Of a stretch of DNA of 64,000 nt, positions 53,436 through 62,536 are shown piece after piece. Each line of letters opens with the position of its first letter. Position 1 is the first letter of the stretch. Source of the DNA: G963665005 sp963665005 (lineage in GTDB: Bacteria; Bacillota; Clostridia; Christensenellales; SZUA-584); contig CAXXTQ010000001.1 in assembly GCA_963665005.2 (NCBI GenBank), positions 1,984,001 to 2,048,000 of the forward strand, given 5' to 3'. A program made the translations under genes and the position numbers. The notes below the pieces were generated by a model. It was not told the DNA's origin. It did not search any database and saw only the letters and a program-made list of their open reading frames with translations.

Positions 53436-53683
53436 TTAAAAACAAAAAACCGCCCTGTAAAAAGGACGGAAATATCCGCGGTGCCACCTAAATTCAAACA
53501 AGTTTTATCAACTTGCCTGCGCTCTGTTCCGTTTAACGCACGGCTACGCCGAAAACTACATAAATTTCATAATCGGTGCTCAAAAGCGACTTCCTGCACT
53601 CTTTTCGCAAGATTCTTTCAGCCGGCGGAATCTCTCTCTTTTGCGAACGCAATGTGCAATACTACTCTTTATCTATGCAGTGG
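53436..53683 (-). ncRNA. T-box leader of valS
   Basis: The conserved T-box sequence AGGTGGCACCGCGG (minus strand, complement of 53476-53489) is followed by a terminator: CCGTCCT paired with AGGGCGG (complement 53450-53469) and a T-run. Upstream, stem I features include an AGAGAG bulge and a GCTGAAAG distal loop. A Val codon GUC lies in the expected specifier loop (complement of 53588-53590). It reads uncharged tRNA-Val and allows valS transcription when valine is short. The 240-bp region is otherwise free of genes. Confidence 0.9.
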
Positions 53684-53687
53684 TAAG

Positions 53688-53716
53688 ATTATAATATAGC
53701 AAGGGGCTGATGTCAA
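53688..53716 (-). promoter_or_regulatory. sigma-A promoter of valS
   Basis: On the minus strand: TTGACA (complement 53711-53716), 17-bp spacer, TATAAT (complement 53688-53693), a consensus match. Transcription should start near 53681, at the head of the T-box. Confidence 0.8.
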
Positions 53717-53744
53717 TTACGTAAATCCCCTAAATAAATGTTTC

Positions 53745-53773
53745 TTGCTTAGTTTTGGCTGTCACTCTATAAT
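53745..53773 (+). promoter_or_regulatory. sigma-A promoter of the PrsW-like gene
   Basis: TTGCTT (53745-53750), 17-bp spacer, TATAAT (53768-53773), 31 bases before the ATG at 53805. It is divergent from the valS promoter. Confidence 0.7.
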
Positions 53774-53804
53774 TATATATAAAGTTTGTTATAGGGAAAG
53801 ATAA

Positions 53805-54497
53805 ATGAATCTATTTTACTTAATATTGCTTGCCATCGCACCCGGGCTTATACTGACACTATTCATTCTTTTTCAGGACAGATACGATAAAGAGCCTATA
53901 CGCCTGTTATTAAAAGTGTTTTTCTTCGGCATGCTGGCTACAATACCCACTGTAATAGTAGAAATCGCTGGCCGCTATTTTAACATTTTCGCCGGAATAT
54001 TCGGGCTTATTTTCGAGGCGTTTTTTGTCGTGGGGCTCGTCGAAGAATTTTTTAAACGCAGGGTTGTTTTAAAAACAGTGTATCATCATCCTGCATTTAA
54101 CGAAAGGCTCGACGGCATAGTCTATTGCAGCGTTGCGGCGCTTGGGTTCGCAACTCTTGAAAACATAATATACGTAATAACATATTATGCGGTAAGCCCC
54201 GACATATGGATTATGCGCGCGGTATTAAGCGTGCCTATACACATGCTTTTAGGAATCACAATGGGCTATTACCTTTCTCTCGCTAAATATTGCACGAAAA
54301 AAAATAAGTGTGCAGGATATTATAAGAAATCTTTATTCATTCCCGCTATTCTTCACGGCGCGTTTGATTTTATGCTCATGTCCGATATACCTCTTTTGTC
54401 TCTGACTGTAATACCTTTTGTGGCGTACCTTTGGATTTCGAGCATGATAAAACTTCACAGGTATCATAAAGAATCAAAGCTTCAAAACAGTATGTAA
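53805..54497 (+). CDS. PrsW-family intramembrane protease
   Basis: 230 residues, about seven membrane helices. Family marks are the EE-x-x-K motif in VEEFFKRRVV (about residue 81), LGFATLENIIYV with its conserved Glu/Asn, and later H residues in IHMLLG and ILHGAFDF. PrsW proteins are membrane metalloproteases; the B. subtilis one cuts an anti-sigma factor. No sigma or anti-sigma gene is nearby, so the substrate is unknown. Site GGGAAAG before the ATG. Confidence 0.8.
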   Translation: MNLFYLILLAIAPGLILTLFILFQDRYDKEPIRLLLKVFFFGMLATIPTVIVEIAGRYFNIFAGIFGLIFEAFFVVGLVEEFFKRRVVLKTVYHHPAFNERLDGIVYCSVAALGFATLENIIYVITYYAVSPDIWIMRAVLSVPIHMLLGITMGYYLSLAKYCTKKNKCAGYYKKSLFIPAILHGAFDFMLMSDIPLLSLTVIPFVAYLWISSMIKLHRYHKESKLQNSM

Positions 54498-54530
54498 TAT
54501 AATTTAACTTTTTACTCCCTCACATTTCCA

Positions 54531-54559
54531 TTGACCTAATTAGAGCATACATATACAAT
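54531..54559 (+). promoter_or_regulatory. sigma-A promoter of the DUF3810-like gene
   Basis: TTGACC (54531-54536), 17-bp spacer, TACAAT (54554-54559), 24 bases before the ATG at 54583. Confidence 0.7.
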
Positions 54560-54582
54560 TATATATAGAAAGAGTGAGGAAA

Positions 54583-55710
54583 ATGAAAAGTATGCAAACA
54601 AAAGTTAATATGAAAAAAATATATATTAAACTTATCTGGCTTTTAACAGGGCCTGTTTTTTACGCGCTTTTTCGGCTTTCTTTTCTATGGCCCGAGTTTA
54701 CTGAGAAAGTTTATTCCCGCACAATATTTACATTTTTTAATCAGTTATTATCTACAGTTACAGGAATACTGCCCTTCTCTTTAGCAGAATTTCTGCTCTA
54801 TGCCTTTGTACTTTTTTTAATAGTTTTTATTGTCATAATGATTATAAAATCAATACAGGCAAAAAAGGATTGGTGGTTTGCTCTTTTAAACCGGTTTTTA
54901 ATTTTGCTTTGTGTATTTTCTTTTGTATACGCACTTTTTGTTGGAATGTGGGCTTTTAATTACGCAAGACAGCCCTTGGGCAAAACGCTCGGGCTTAACA
55001 CGTCGCCCGCGACCGTTGATGAGCTTTATTCAACATGCGAAAGTATAATTGAGAAAGCCAACGCGCTGCGCGAAAGCGTGCCGGAAGATGGCGACGGAAT
55101 CTTTTCTCCTGAATATACAAAACAAGATGTAATGAAAAGCGTTGCCGAAAATTACAACAATGCGGCAAAATTATCAGGTGCAGATTTCTTGGGCGGCAGT
55201 TACGGACAGGCAAAGCCTGCTCTGTATTCCACCGGCCTTTCCTATGCCAACATAACGGGAGTTTATTTCCCGTTCACGGCAGAAGCTAACGTTAATGCCG
55301 ATGTGCCTATGCTTTTGTTCGCTTCCGCGGCAATACACGAAGGAGCGCATCAGCGCGGATATGCCAGAGAAGACGAAGCTAATTTCCTTGCGTTCTATGT
55401 TTGTTCTTATTCGGATGACCCGTCAATAGAGTATTCGGGTACAATGCTTGCGCTTATTCATTCCATGAATAAACTCTATGACGCGGACAGAGATTTATAC
55501 TATGAACTAAGAGAGACTTACTGCGACGGCATAAACCGTGACCTTGAGAACAATGCCCGTTACTGGCAGAAGTTTGAAAGCCCGGTTAACGAAGCTTCGC
55601 AGACGGTTAACAATACTTTTTTAAAAGCAAATCTGCAAAAGGACGGAGTAAAAAGCTACGGCAGAATGACAGATCTTCTTATCGGCCTTTGGAGGCAAGA
55701 CAAGATATAA
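54583..55710 (+). CDS. DUF3810-like membrane zinc-peptidase protein
   Basis: 375 residues from the ATG at 54583; a GTG nine bases earlier lies in the ribosome site (GAGTGAGGA). Three N-terminal membrane helices (about 14-35, 55-85, 98-125) are followed by an outside domain with AAIHEGAHQRGYAREDEANF near residue 242: an HExxH zinc motif with a downstream Glu as third ligand. That is the DUF3810 pattern. The substrate is unknown; a cell-envelope target is likely. A bidirectional terminator follows. Confidence 0.8.
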   Translation: MKSMQTKVNMKKIYIKLIWLLTGPVFYALFRLSFLWPEFTEKVYSRTIFTFFNQLLSTVTGILPFSLAEFLLYAFVLFLIVFIVIMIIKSIQAKKDWWFALLNRFLILLCVFSFVYALFVGMWAFNYARQPLGKTLGLNTSPATVDELYSTCESIIEKANALRESVPEDGDGIFSPEYTKQDVMKSVAENYNNAAKLSGADFLGGSYGQAKPALYSTGLSYANITGVYFPFTAEANVNADVPMLLFASAAIHEGAHQRGYAREDEANFLAFYVCSYSDDPSIEYSGTMLALIHSMNKLYDADRDLYYELRETYCDGINRDLENNARYWQKFESPVNEASQTVNNTFLKANLQKDGVKSYGRMTDLLIGLWRQDKI

Positions 55711-55712
55711 AA

Positions 55713-55735
55713 AAACCGCGGATAAACCGCGGTTT
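55713..55735. terminator. bidirectional intrinsic terminator
   Basis: AAACCGCGG (55713-55721) pairs with CCGCGGTTT (55727-55735), loop ATAAA, with A-run before and T-rich sequence after. It serves the plus-strand gene ending at 55710 and the minus-strand gene ending at 55747. Confidence 0.85.
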
Positions 55736-55746
55736 ATATATTGCTT

Positions 55747-56250
55747 TTAAAATTCTACCATATCTGAATTAAATAACACCATGTTGCCGTCATTGCTCCA
55801 AATCAGATTGCCTTCCGGCGCATTAACGTATTCAAATTCTTCGCCGTAATTTGCAAAAACACTTTCTGTTTGGTCTCCGTAATAAGTCGGTGCACACGTA
55901 ATATAGCCTATAACATATAAAATGCTGTCATCATATTTGTTTTGCGTTACCTGAAATTTTTGAGATACTTTATCTCCGTTTTTTATTATATTCACGGAAT
56001 CTAATTCATTGCCCGCCTGGTCATGAACAGAAATATGCAGTAAAGCTCCGTCCATAAAATCGGTTTCTCCCGAAACGGTTATTACATCCTCGTTTAATTC
56101 GAGCTCGCAATTACCTGTAATATCATAAGTAGGTACATCTGCCAAACGCTCCGGCTTTTCAAGCGGCGCTCCTCCGCAGCCTGATAAAACAGCGGTAACC
56201 ATAACCAAACATAAAACAATTATTATTGTTTTTAAGTGAAATTTCTTCAT
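55747..56250 (-). CDS. small predicted lipoprotein with beta domain
   Basis: 167 residues. Lipoprotein signal MKKFHLKTIIIVLCLVMVTAVLSGC with lipobox LSGC (Cys about residue 25). The rest (about 45-125) reads as one beta-sandwich of Ig-like type, with DITGNCELELNEDVITVSGETDF and VIGYITCAPTYYG. Function unknown. It is convergent with the DUF3810-like gene and divergent from the pilus operon, so it stands alone. Confidence 0.65.
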   Translation of the reverse strand: MKKFHLKTIIIVLCLVMVTAVLSGCGGAPLEKPERLADVPTYDITGNCELELNEDVITVSGETDFMDGALLHISVHDQAGNELDSVNIIKNGDKVSQKFQVTQNKYDDSILYVIGYITCAPTYYGDQTESVFANYGEEFEYVNAPEGNLIWSNDGNMVLFNSDMVEF

Positions 56251-56422
56251 AAATAACCCCTTTTATTATTGTCGTACTAAAGTATACATAAAACATGCCC
56301 CTATGTAAAGAAAAAAACCTTCATTTTTGATTGTAATTGCCAATGATTAATAGATTTTTGTTTTATATAAATGTATACTGTTTATATTACAACTAGAAGA
56401 ATTTTAAGCAGGTGGAGTTTTT

Positions 56423-58123
56423 ATGGCAATAAAACGTAAATTTTTAGGCGAGATGCTTCAAGATACAGGCGTTATAACAAAAGAGCAGCTAAAAGAGTGT
56501 CTCGACGAACAAAAAAGCACGGGCGAAAGGCTTGGAACAATACTTCAGGCTAAAGGATACGTTACGGAACAGCAGCTAATGGAAGTAATGGAATATCAGC
56601 TGGGAATACCGTTTATCAACCTTGATAATGTTTTCCTTTCTCCTTCCCTGGCCGACTATATCCCCGTTTCTATTGCACGCAAACATACCATGGTGCCGGT
56701 AAAAGTTGACGATAAAAAGCTTTACCTGGCAATGGATGATGTGCTTGATTTTATCGCGCTCGAAGACGCAAGAGTTATTTCGGGTATGGATGTATTTCCT
56801 ATGATAGCTTCTGCGCATGCTATTGAGGCGGCTATAAACAAGGTTTACGGAAACGAATATGCCGAAACCGCCATTAAAGAACTTGCCGAAGAAGACGGTG
56901 AAGATATTGATGCGCAAAGCCTGGACGCACAGAATGTTAACATCTCAAATGCTCCAATAGTTCGATTGGTTAACTCTATTTTTGAACAGGCTGTTAAATC
57001 AAAAGCAAGCGATATACATGTTGAACCGACAGAAAAGGAAGTACGTGTGCGCATGAGAATCGACGGACAGCTCATACCTGTGCTTACTATTCCAAAAAAA
57101 GCGCAGTCTGCCGTTTTAACAAGACTGAAAATAATTGGCAGTATGGATATCGCCGAAAAAAGGGTTCCGCAGGACGGAAGATACAAACTCGTTTCTCTCG
57201 GCGCGGACGTTGACGTCAGGATGTCTTCTTTGCCCACAGTGTACGGAGAGAAGATCGTTATGCGTCTCTTGGATAAACGAAACTTTTTAATTACTAAAGA
57301 CAAACTTGGTTTTTCTGAAGAGAATATCAAGAAATTTGACGCTCTTTTGAAAAACCCGCACGGTATAATTCTTGTTACCGGGCCTACAGGAAGCGGTAAA
57401 TCCACCACACTTTACGCTATGCTCGGCGAGCTTAATAATACGACGCAAAATATTATTACAGTTGAAGACCCTGTCGAATATTCTATCGCGGGAATAAATC
57501 AGGTACAGGTTAACAGCAAAGCGGGTTTAACTTTTTCTAACGGCCTGCGCTCAATATTGCGCCAAGACCCCGACATTATAATGATCGGTGAGATAAGAGA
57601 CGAAGAAACTGTTGAAATCGCCATAAGGGCCGCTATTACCGGCCATCTTGTTTTATCCACTATACATACCAACGATGCCCCCGGCACGATATCAAGGCTC
57701 GTTGATATGGGTATCCCCTCTTACATGCTTGCGGCATCTCTTGTCGGGATACTGTCTCAGCGCCTTGTTAAAAAGCTTTGCCCGTTTTGCAAAACAAAAT
57801 ATACACCTTCAAAGTTCGAGCTTAGCGCAGCCGGGCTTCCCGATGATTACGATAAAGATATTTTTATCGGCAAAGGATGTTCAAATTGCAACGAATCAGG
57901 ATATAAAGGAAGGCGCGCCGTACATGAAATACTTGTTATTGATAAAGAAGTACGAAGGAAAATCACAGACAATGTAAGCGTGGATGAAATCCGCGACTAT
58001 GCGACTTCTAATCAAAACATGAAAACTATAGGAATCGAGTGTATCTCATTAATGGAACAGGGAATCACTTCAATACAAGAAGTAATCAAAACATCGTACG
58101 CATACAAAGGAGATTCTAAATGA
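56423..58123 (+). CDS. pilB: type IV pilus assembly ATPase
   Basis: 566 residues, normal length. It powers pilus extension. An N-terminal MshEN-type domain (LGEMLQDTGVITKEQLKECL), then the ATPase core with Walker A GPTGSGKSTT (about residue 325), the Asp box, Walker B IIMIGEIRDEET and a His box (HLVLSTIHTND). A zinc site CPFC...CSNC near residue 455-490 is typical of PilB/GspE. The stop overlaps the start of pilT (ATGA), so both are translated together. First gene of the pilus operon, site AGGTGGAG. Confidence 0.95.
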   Translation: MAIKRKFLGEMLQDTGVITKEQLKECLDEQKSTGERLGTILQAKGYVTEQQLMEVMEYQLGIPFINLDNVFLSPSLADYIPVSIARKHTMVPVKVDDKKLYLAMDDVLDFIALEDARVISGMDVFPMIASAHAIEAAINKVYGNEYAETAIKELAEEDGEDIDAQSLDAQNVNISNAPIVRLVNSIFEQAVKSKASDIHVEPTEKEVRVRMRIDGQLIPVLTIPKKAQSAVLTRLKIIGSMDIAEKRVPQDGRYKLVSLGADVDVRMSSLPTVYGEKIVMRLLDKRNFLITKDKLGFSEENIKKFDALLKNPHGIILVTGPTGSGKSTTLYAMLGELNNTTQNIITVEDPVEYSIAGINQVQVNSKAGLTFSNGLRSILRQDPDIIMIGEIRDEETVEIAIRAAITGHLVLSTIHTNDAPGTISRLVDMGIPSYMLAASLVGILSQRLVKKLCPFCKTKYTPSKFELSAAGLPDDYDKDIFIGKGCSNCNESGYKGRRAVHEILVIDKEVRRKITDNVSVDEIRDYATSNQNMKTIGIECISLMEQGITSIQEVIKTSYAYKGDSK

Positions 58124-59169
58124 ACATAAATATGCTTCTTGACAATGCGGCACGCGTTAACGCGTCAGATTTACATATTTCTGTCGGTATACCACCTATG
58201 GTCAGAGTAAGTGCAGGGTTAAAACCGCTTGTTAACGAAATTGTAACCCCTGACGTTTCAGAGCAGTTTGCAAGGCAGATAATGAATGACAAGCAATGGA
58301 ACACTCTTGAAGAAAAAGGTGAGTGCGACTTTTCTTTGTCTTTTCCGGGTAAATACCGTTTTCGCGTCAATGTTTATAAACAGCGCCAAAGTATAGCTCT
58401 TGCGCTGCGCCTTATAAACAGCAATCCGCCAGATATCAACCAGCTTGGCCTTCCCAATGTTATTGAAGACTTGTGCTCTTATAATCGAGGGCTTATTCTT
58501 GTGACCGGGCCAACAGGAAGCGGAAAATCCACTACTCTTGCCGCTATGATAAATTTGATCAACAACACAAAAAACAAACATATTATAACGCTTGAAGATC
58601 CCATAGAATATCTTCATAAACATAAAAAATGTATTGTCAACCAAAGAGAAATGGGCGTAGATTCAGGAAGCTATTCAGAGGCATTAAGAGCTGCGCTCAG
58701 GCAGGATCCGGATATTATACTCGTCGGCGAGATGCGCGACCTTGAGACTATAAGCATTGCTATGACAGCGGCAGAAACAGGACATCTCGTTTTTTCCACG
58801 CTGCATACAACGGGAGCCGCCAAGACAATCGACAGAATAATAGACGTTTTTCCGCCTTTTCAGCAGGAGCAGATACGCGTCCAGCTTTCTATGACTCTAA
58901 TTGGCGTTGTTTCACAGCTGCTTATACTAAGCTCTGATAATAAAACCCGCGTCGCGGCGGTTGAAACACTTATAGCGACACCTGCAATACGCAATCTTAT
59001 AAGAGAAAATAAAGTACACCAGATAGCCAGCGCAATGCAGTCGTCCTCTGTACCTGGTATGCAGCTTATGGATGACGCGCTTGCTAAGCTTTATAGAACA
59101 GGAACAATAACAAGAGAAACGGCATTGATGTATTCAATGGATAAAAACTATATTTCTACGCTGCTTTAA
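58120..59169 (+). CDS. pilT: type IV pilus retraction ATPase
   Basis: 349 residues, normal length. It depolymerises the pilus. Walker A GPTGSGKSTTLA (about residue 131), Asp box EDPIEYLH, Walker B IILVGEMRDLETI and His box HLVFSTLHTTGA, and the PilT-specific C-terminal AIRNLIRE stretch before the end. Second gene of the operon, coupled to pilB. Together they suggest a retractable pilus used for twitching, adhesion or DNA uptake. Confidence 0.95.
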   Translation: MNINMLLDNAARVNASDLHISVGIPPMVRVSAGLKPLVNEIVTPDVSEQFARQIMNDKQWNTLEEKGECDFSLSFPGKYRFRVNVYKQRQSIALALRLINSNPPDINQLGLPNVIEDLCSYNRGLILVTGPTGSGKSTTLAAMINLINNTKNKHIITLEDPIEYLHKHKKCIVNQREMGVDSGSYSEALRAALRQDPDIILVGEMRDLETISIAMTAAETGHLVFSTLHTTGAAKTIDRIIDVFPPFQQEQIRVQLSMTLIGVVSQLLILSSDNKTRVAAVETLIATPAIRNLIRENKVHQIASAMQSSSVPGMQLMDDALAKLYRTGTITRETALMYSMDKNYISTLL

Positions 59170-59193
59170 AAAGCGGGCGCTAAAAAAACAGAG

Positions 59194-60405
59194 GTGATTG
59201 TTATCAAATATCTATATAAAGCGGCTAATAAAGCCGGGCAGACAATTGAAGGAGTTATAGAAGCGTCAGACGAAAAATCTGTTATTATCGATTTAAGGTT
59301 GAAATCGTTGTTTCTTATAGAGCTTTCAGAGATCAATCCTAAATCTTCGCTGGATATCTCTTTAGGTTCTGCAAAGATTCCCAAAAAAGCATTGGCTGTT
59401 TTTTGTACACAGTTTGCAAGTATTTTAAAAGCGGGCGTTCCTCTAACTCAGGCGCTTTCTATTATGGATGAGCAGACGGAAAACAAGAAACTGAAAAAAA
59501 TACTGCAAAGCGTTGCCGAAGAACTTCAGCGCGGCAAAGGCCTTTCCGAAGCTTTTTCCGAGCATGAAAAATCGCTTCCCAGTATTTTAATTGAAATGAT
59601 AGAAGCGGGCGAAGTAAGCGGAACTTTAGATTTATCGCTTGAAAGGCTTGCTCTGCATTTTGAGAAAGACCATCAGATTGCTAAAAAAGTAAAGTCTGCG
59701 ATGATGTATCCTATAGTCGTAAGTATTGTTACAGTTCTGGTTGTAATATTCCTGCTTGTCTTTGTAGTACCGAGTTTCATGGGGTTTTTCGAAGGCTCTA
59801 CTGCTGAAGTTCCTGGTATTACAAAAGCTCTTATAGCTATCAGCGACGCGGTTATAAACGGATGGCCGTATATTATTGCGATTATTTTTCTTATTGTTGT
59901 TGCATTCAAGCTTTATAAAGCTACAAAAAGCGGAAGATTAAAGATAGATACATTAAAATTAAAAGCGCCTCTTATAGGCAAACCTATGATGAAAATTCTT
60001 GCCGCGCGCTTTAGCAGGACACTTGCTACGCTTACAAGCACGGGCATAACGCTTACACAGTCTTTGCGTATAACTTCTAAAGTTGTTTCAAATAAACTTG
60101 CAGAAGTCAAACTTTTAGAAGTTGAAGAACAGATAAAACAAGGCAAAACCCTGTATGCTTCAATAAAAGATGCAAACCTCTTCCCCAGTATGACTGTGCA
60201 TATGACAAAGATCGGAGAAGAATCGGGGACGCTTGATCAGATGCTTGAGAAATCTGCCGAATATTTTGAAGATGAAGCGGACACCGCTATCACTAAACTT
60301 ACCACATTATTACAGCCTATTCTGCTCGTTGTAGTCGCTGCGATTATACTGTTTATAATGCTTGCTATTCTTCTTCCTATTTTCAGCATGTATGATGCCG
60401 TATAA
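59194..60405 (+). CDS. pilC: type IV pilus inner-membrane platform protein
   Basis: 403 residues from a GTG at 59194, which overlaps its own ribosome site (AGAGGTG); the next codons contain no ATG, TTG or GTG in frame, so the true start may be a rare codon such as ATC at 59203 (see findings). Two GspF domains (about 70-190 and 270-395), each with helices including IVVSIVTVLVVIFLLVFVV and a final anchor ILLVVVAAIILFIML. It links the ATPases to pilin subunits. Normal family length. Confidence 0.92.
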   Translation: MIVIKYLYKAANKAGQTIEGVIEASDEKSVIIDLRLKSLFLIELSEINPKSSLDISLGSAKIPKKALAVFCTQFASILKAGVPLTQALSIMDEQTENKKLKKILQSVAEELQRGKGLSEAFSEHEKSLPSILIEMIEAGEVSGTLDLSLERLALHFEKDHQIAKKVKSAMMYPIVVSIVTVLVVIFLLVFVVPSFMGFFEGSTAEVPGITKALIAISDAVINGWPYIIAIIFLIVVAFKLYKATKSGRLKIDTLKLKAPLIGKPMMKILAARFSRTLATLTSTGITLTQSLRITSKVVSNKLAEVKLLEVEEQIKQGKTLYASIKDANLFPSMTVHMTKIGEESGTLDQMLEKSAEYFEDEADTAITKLTTLLQPILLVVVAAIILFIMLAILLPIFSMYDAV

Positions 60406-60500
60406 ATAATAAAAAAATTGTCGATTTGTGTTTCAACCAAATTTTATCGGGTATATAAAGAATGAAATCTTTAAGATGCAATCGAAAGGAGAATGAAAAA

Positions 60501-60875
60501 ATGTACAAATTATTTAGAAAAAACAGGAAAGGTTTTACACTCATAGAACTTATCGTAGTAATCGCCATATTGGCAATTCTCGCTGCTATAGCAATTCCGA
60601 GTTTTATGGGGATAACAGACCAGGCAGACGCAAAGGTTGCTCTTGCAAATGCAAGAAATATAGCTACGGCATATAACGCCTACAACAACTTGAACCCGGG
60701 CTCTATGCTTGCTGACGATACGACATTAGCTGCTGCGAAAACTGCTCTTTCGGGAGTAAACTTATGGCCTCAGGGTCTTGATGCAACAGCCGAGACACTT
60801 GCATGGAGTTACCTGACAATAAGCGGTAACGTAGCGATAGCTGCTGAACCAACCGCAACAACTAGTCCTTTATAA
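60501..60875 (+). CDS. major type IV pilin-like protein
   Basis: 124 residues from MYKLFRKNRKG, chosen because AAAGGAG lies nine bases before that ATG. A short leader ends in RKG, cut before FTLIELIVVIAILAILAAIAIP, the class III/IVa N-terminal helix with Glu5. The rest is a small globular domain of about 90 residues, without a C-terminal disulphide pair. Probably the main pilin, as it lies directly after pilC and is followed by a strong terminator. Confidence 0.9.
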   Translation: MYKLFRKNRKGFTLIELIVVIAILAILAAIAIPSFMGITDQADAKVALANARNIATAYNAYNNLNPGSMLADDTTLAAAKTALSGVNLWPQGLDATAETLAWSYLTISGNVAIAAEPTATTSPL

Positions 60876-60897
60876 TTTATCATCAGAATTATATCGT

Positions 60898-60935
60898 AAA
60901 AGCGAAAGAATAAATTCTTTCGCTTTTGTTTTATA
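60898..60935 (+). terminator. strong terminator after the pilin gene
   Basis: AAAAGCGAAAGAAT (60898-60911) pairs with ATTCTTTCGCTTTT (60914-60927), followed by GTTTT. It likely makes pilin mRNA the most abundant end of the operon, with part of the transcription reading into pilD. Confidence 0.85.
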
Positions 60936-61004
60936 ATTGTATCTTTTTGTTTTAATTTGTCGAACCGGTGTATATTAATAGTATAGAAAACAAAGGATGA
61001 AGCA

Positions 61005-61784
61005 ATGGAAATATATATGTATATCTTATCATTTATACTGGGTATGATTATCGGAAGCTTTTTAAACGTCTGCATTTCAAGGCTGCCGGAAAACCAATCG
61101 ATAGTAACAGGCCCCTCGTCTTGCGAAAACTGCGGCAAAAGGCTAAAAGCAATCGATTTGGTACCGATTTTCAGTTATCTTTTTCTGGGGGGAAAATGCA
61201 GGCACTGTAAAAGCAAAATATCTTTTGTTTATCCTTTGATCGAAGGGCTAACAGGCGTTTTATTTCTGCTGTTATATTTAACTTTCGGCCTTTCGTACAG
61301 CCTGCTTGTTAACATGGCTTTAGTCAGTCTTCTAATAGTAATATCTTTTATTGATCTAAAGCACATGATAATACCTAACGGTTTGATAATCGCTATGCTG
61401 GCGGTCGGTGTTATACAGCTAACGGCAACAATATTTACCGGCGTTTTCGGAAGCTGGACGGAGTACGCAATTGGTTTTTTGGCAGGCGGCCTGCCCCTTT
61501 TGCTGATTGCTGTGGTAAGCACATACATATTTAAAAAAGAGGCTATGGGCGGCGGAGATATAAAATTAATGGCAGCTGCCGGCCTTGTAATCGGATGGAA
61601 GCTCGTTATAACATCTTATCTTATAGGCGTTATTCTCGGAGCGGTTATAGGCATTATACTTCTTGGAACTAAGAAGAAAGCACGAGGAGATGAAATACCG
61701 TTTGGTCCATTTCTGTCAATCGGAATACTTATAAGTATTTTTCTTGGAGATACGTTGATAAATTGGTATATGGGGCTGTTATAA
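61005..61784 (+). CDS. pilD: prepilin peptidase / methyltransferase
   Basis: 259 residues, normal length. It cleaves prepilin leaders and N-methylates the new Phe. It has the four-Cys zinc site (CENCGK near residue 39, CRHCKS near 64), the catalytic Asp residues in IDLKHMIIP (about 118) and GGGDIKLM (about 184), and about seven membrane helices. Site AAAGGATG before the ATG. It follows the terminator and probably has its own start signal as well. Confidence 0.95.
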   Translation: MEIYMYILSFILGMIIGSFLNVCISRLPENQSIVTGPSSCENCGKRLKAIDLVPIFSYLFLGGKCRHCKSKISFVYPLIEGLTGVLFLLLYLTFGLSYSLLVNMALVSLLIVISFIDLKHMIIPNGLIIAMLAVGVIQLTATIFTGVFGSWTEYAIGFLAGGLPLLLIAVVSTYIFKKEAMGGGDIKLMAAAGLVIGWKLVITSYLIGVILGAVIGIILLGTKKKARGDEIPFGPFLSIGILISIFLGDTLINWYMGLL

Positions 61785-61788
61785 AAAA

Positions 61789-62526
61789 ATGAAAAGATTA
61801 AAAAACAAAAAAGCATTTACACTAATAGAGACTCTTTTAGCAATAGTTATTGTAGCGGTCGTAGCCCTTCCCCTGCTTTCTGTCTTTTTGCAGTCGATAA
61901 AAACAGATCAGGCGGCAAAAGTCGTACTGAATTCAAACTATATATCTCAGGATTATATAGAAAAGCTGGATTCGACTACTTATCCGTTAGCGCTGCAAAA
62001 TCTGCCCAATCGTATGCAGGTAGAAGATTATTATTTAACAGCTAAGATAGAACCTTACGGTACAGTGAATTCTCTTTTTACAGGAACTTGTGAATATGCT
62101 CATTTAATCTTTTACAGCGATAACACAATGATGGCAGTTATGCCTGATGGCAAATGGAAAATATACAGCAGCGTCCCCGATAATATTTCGTTCAGCGTAA
62201 CTATGGGTATTTATACTTTTAACTGTGACGACTCGGTTATAAGCGGCAAATCGGATTTTGCTTACTGCGCATTGCTTATAAACTCTATGCAGAAAAATGA
62301 CGGAATATTAACAAACGTTACTCTCGGGCCTAGCTGCAAATCGGTCATTCATTGTAAAGCTGACCAAAAGCAAGACATCACAATAAACGGCGACTACGAA
62401 CTATACAGCAATATGATAACCGGTTCTACTTCGCTGATACACGTTACTACATACGTTTACGACACCGCAGCCGGCATAAATGAAAAAGGAAAATCAGAAA
62501 GTTATATCAATATTAAGAATTGGTAG
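61789..62526 (+). CDS. minor prepilin A
   Basis: 245 residues. The leader MKRLKNKKA precedes FTLIETLLAIVIVAVVALPLL, a type IV prepilin N-helix with Glu5; the cleavage residue is Ala rather than Gly. The long C-terminal part (about 35-245) is beta-rich with a few Cys. Four bases after pilD, so co-transcribed. Likely a minor pilin of the PilV type that primes assembly. Confidence 0.8.
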   Translation: MKRLKNKKAFTLIETLLAIVIVAVVALPLLSVFLQSIKTDQAAKVVLNSNYISQDYIEKLDSTTYPLALQNLPNRMQVEDYYLTAKIEPYGTVNSLFTGTCEYAHLIFYSDNTMMAVMPDGKWKIYSSVPDNISFSVTMGIYTFNCDDSVISGKSDFAYCALLINSMQKNDGILTNVTLGPSCKSVIHCKADQKQDITINGDYELYSNMITGSTSLIHVTTYVYDTAAGINEKGKSESYINIKNW

Positions 62527-62536
62527 AGTAAGAACT

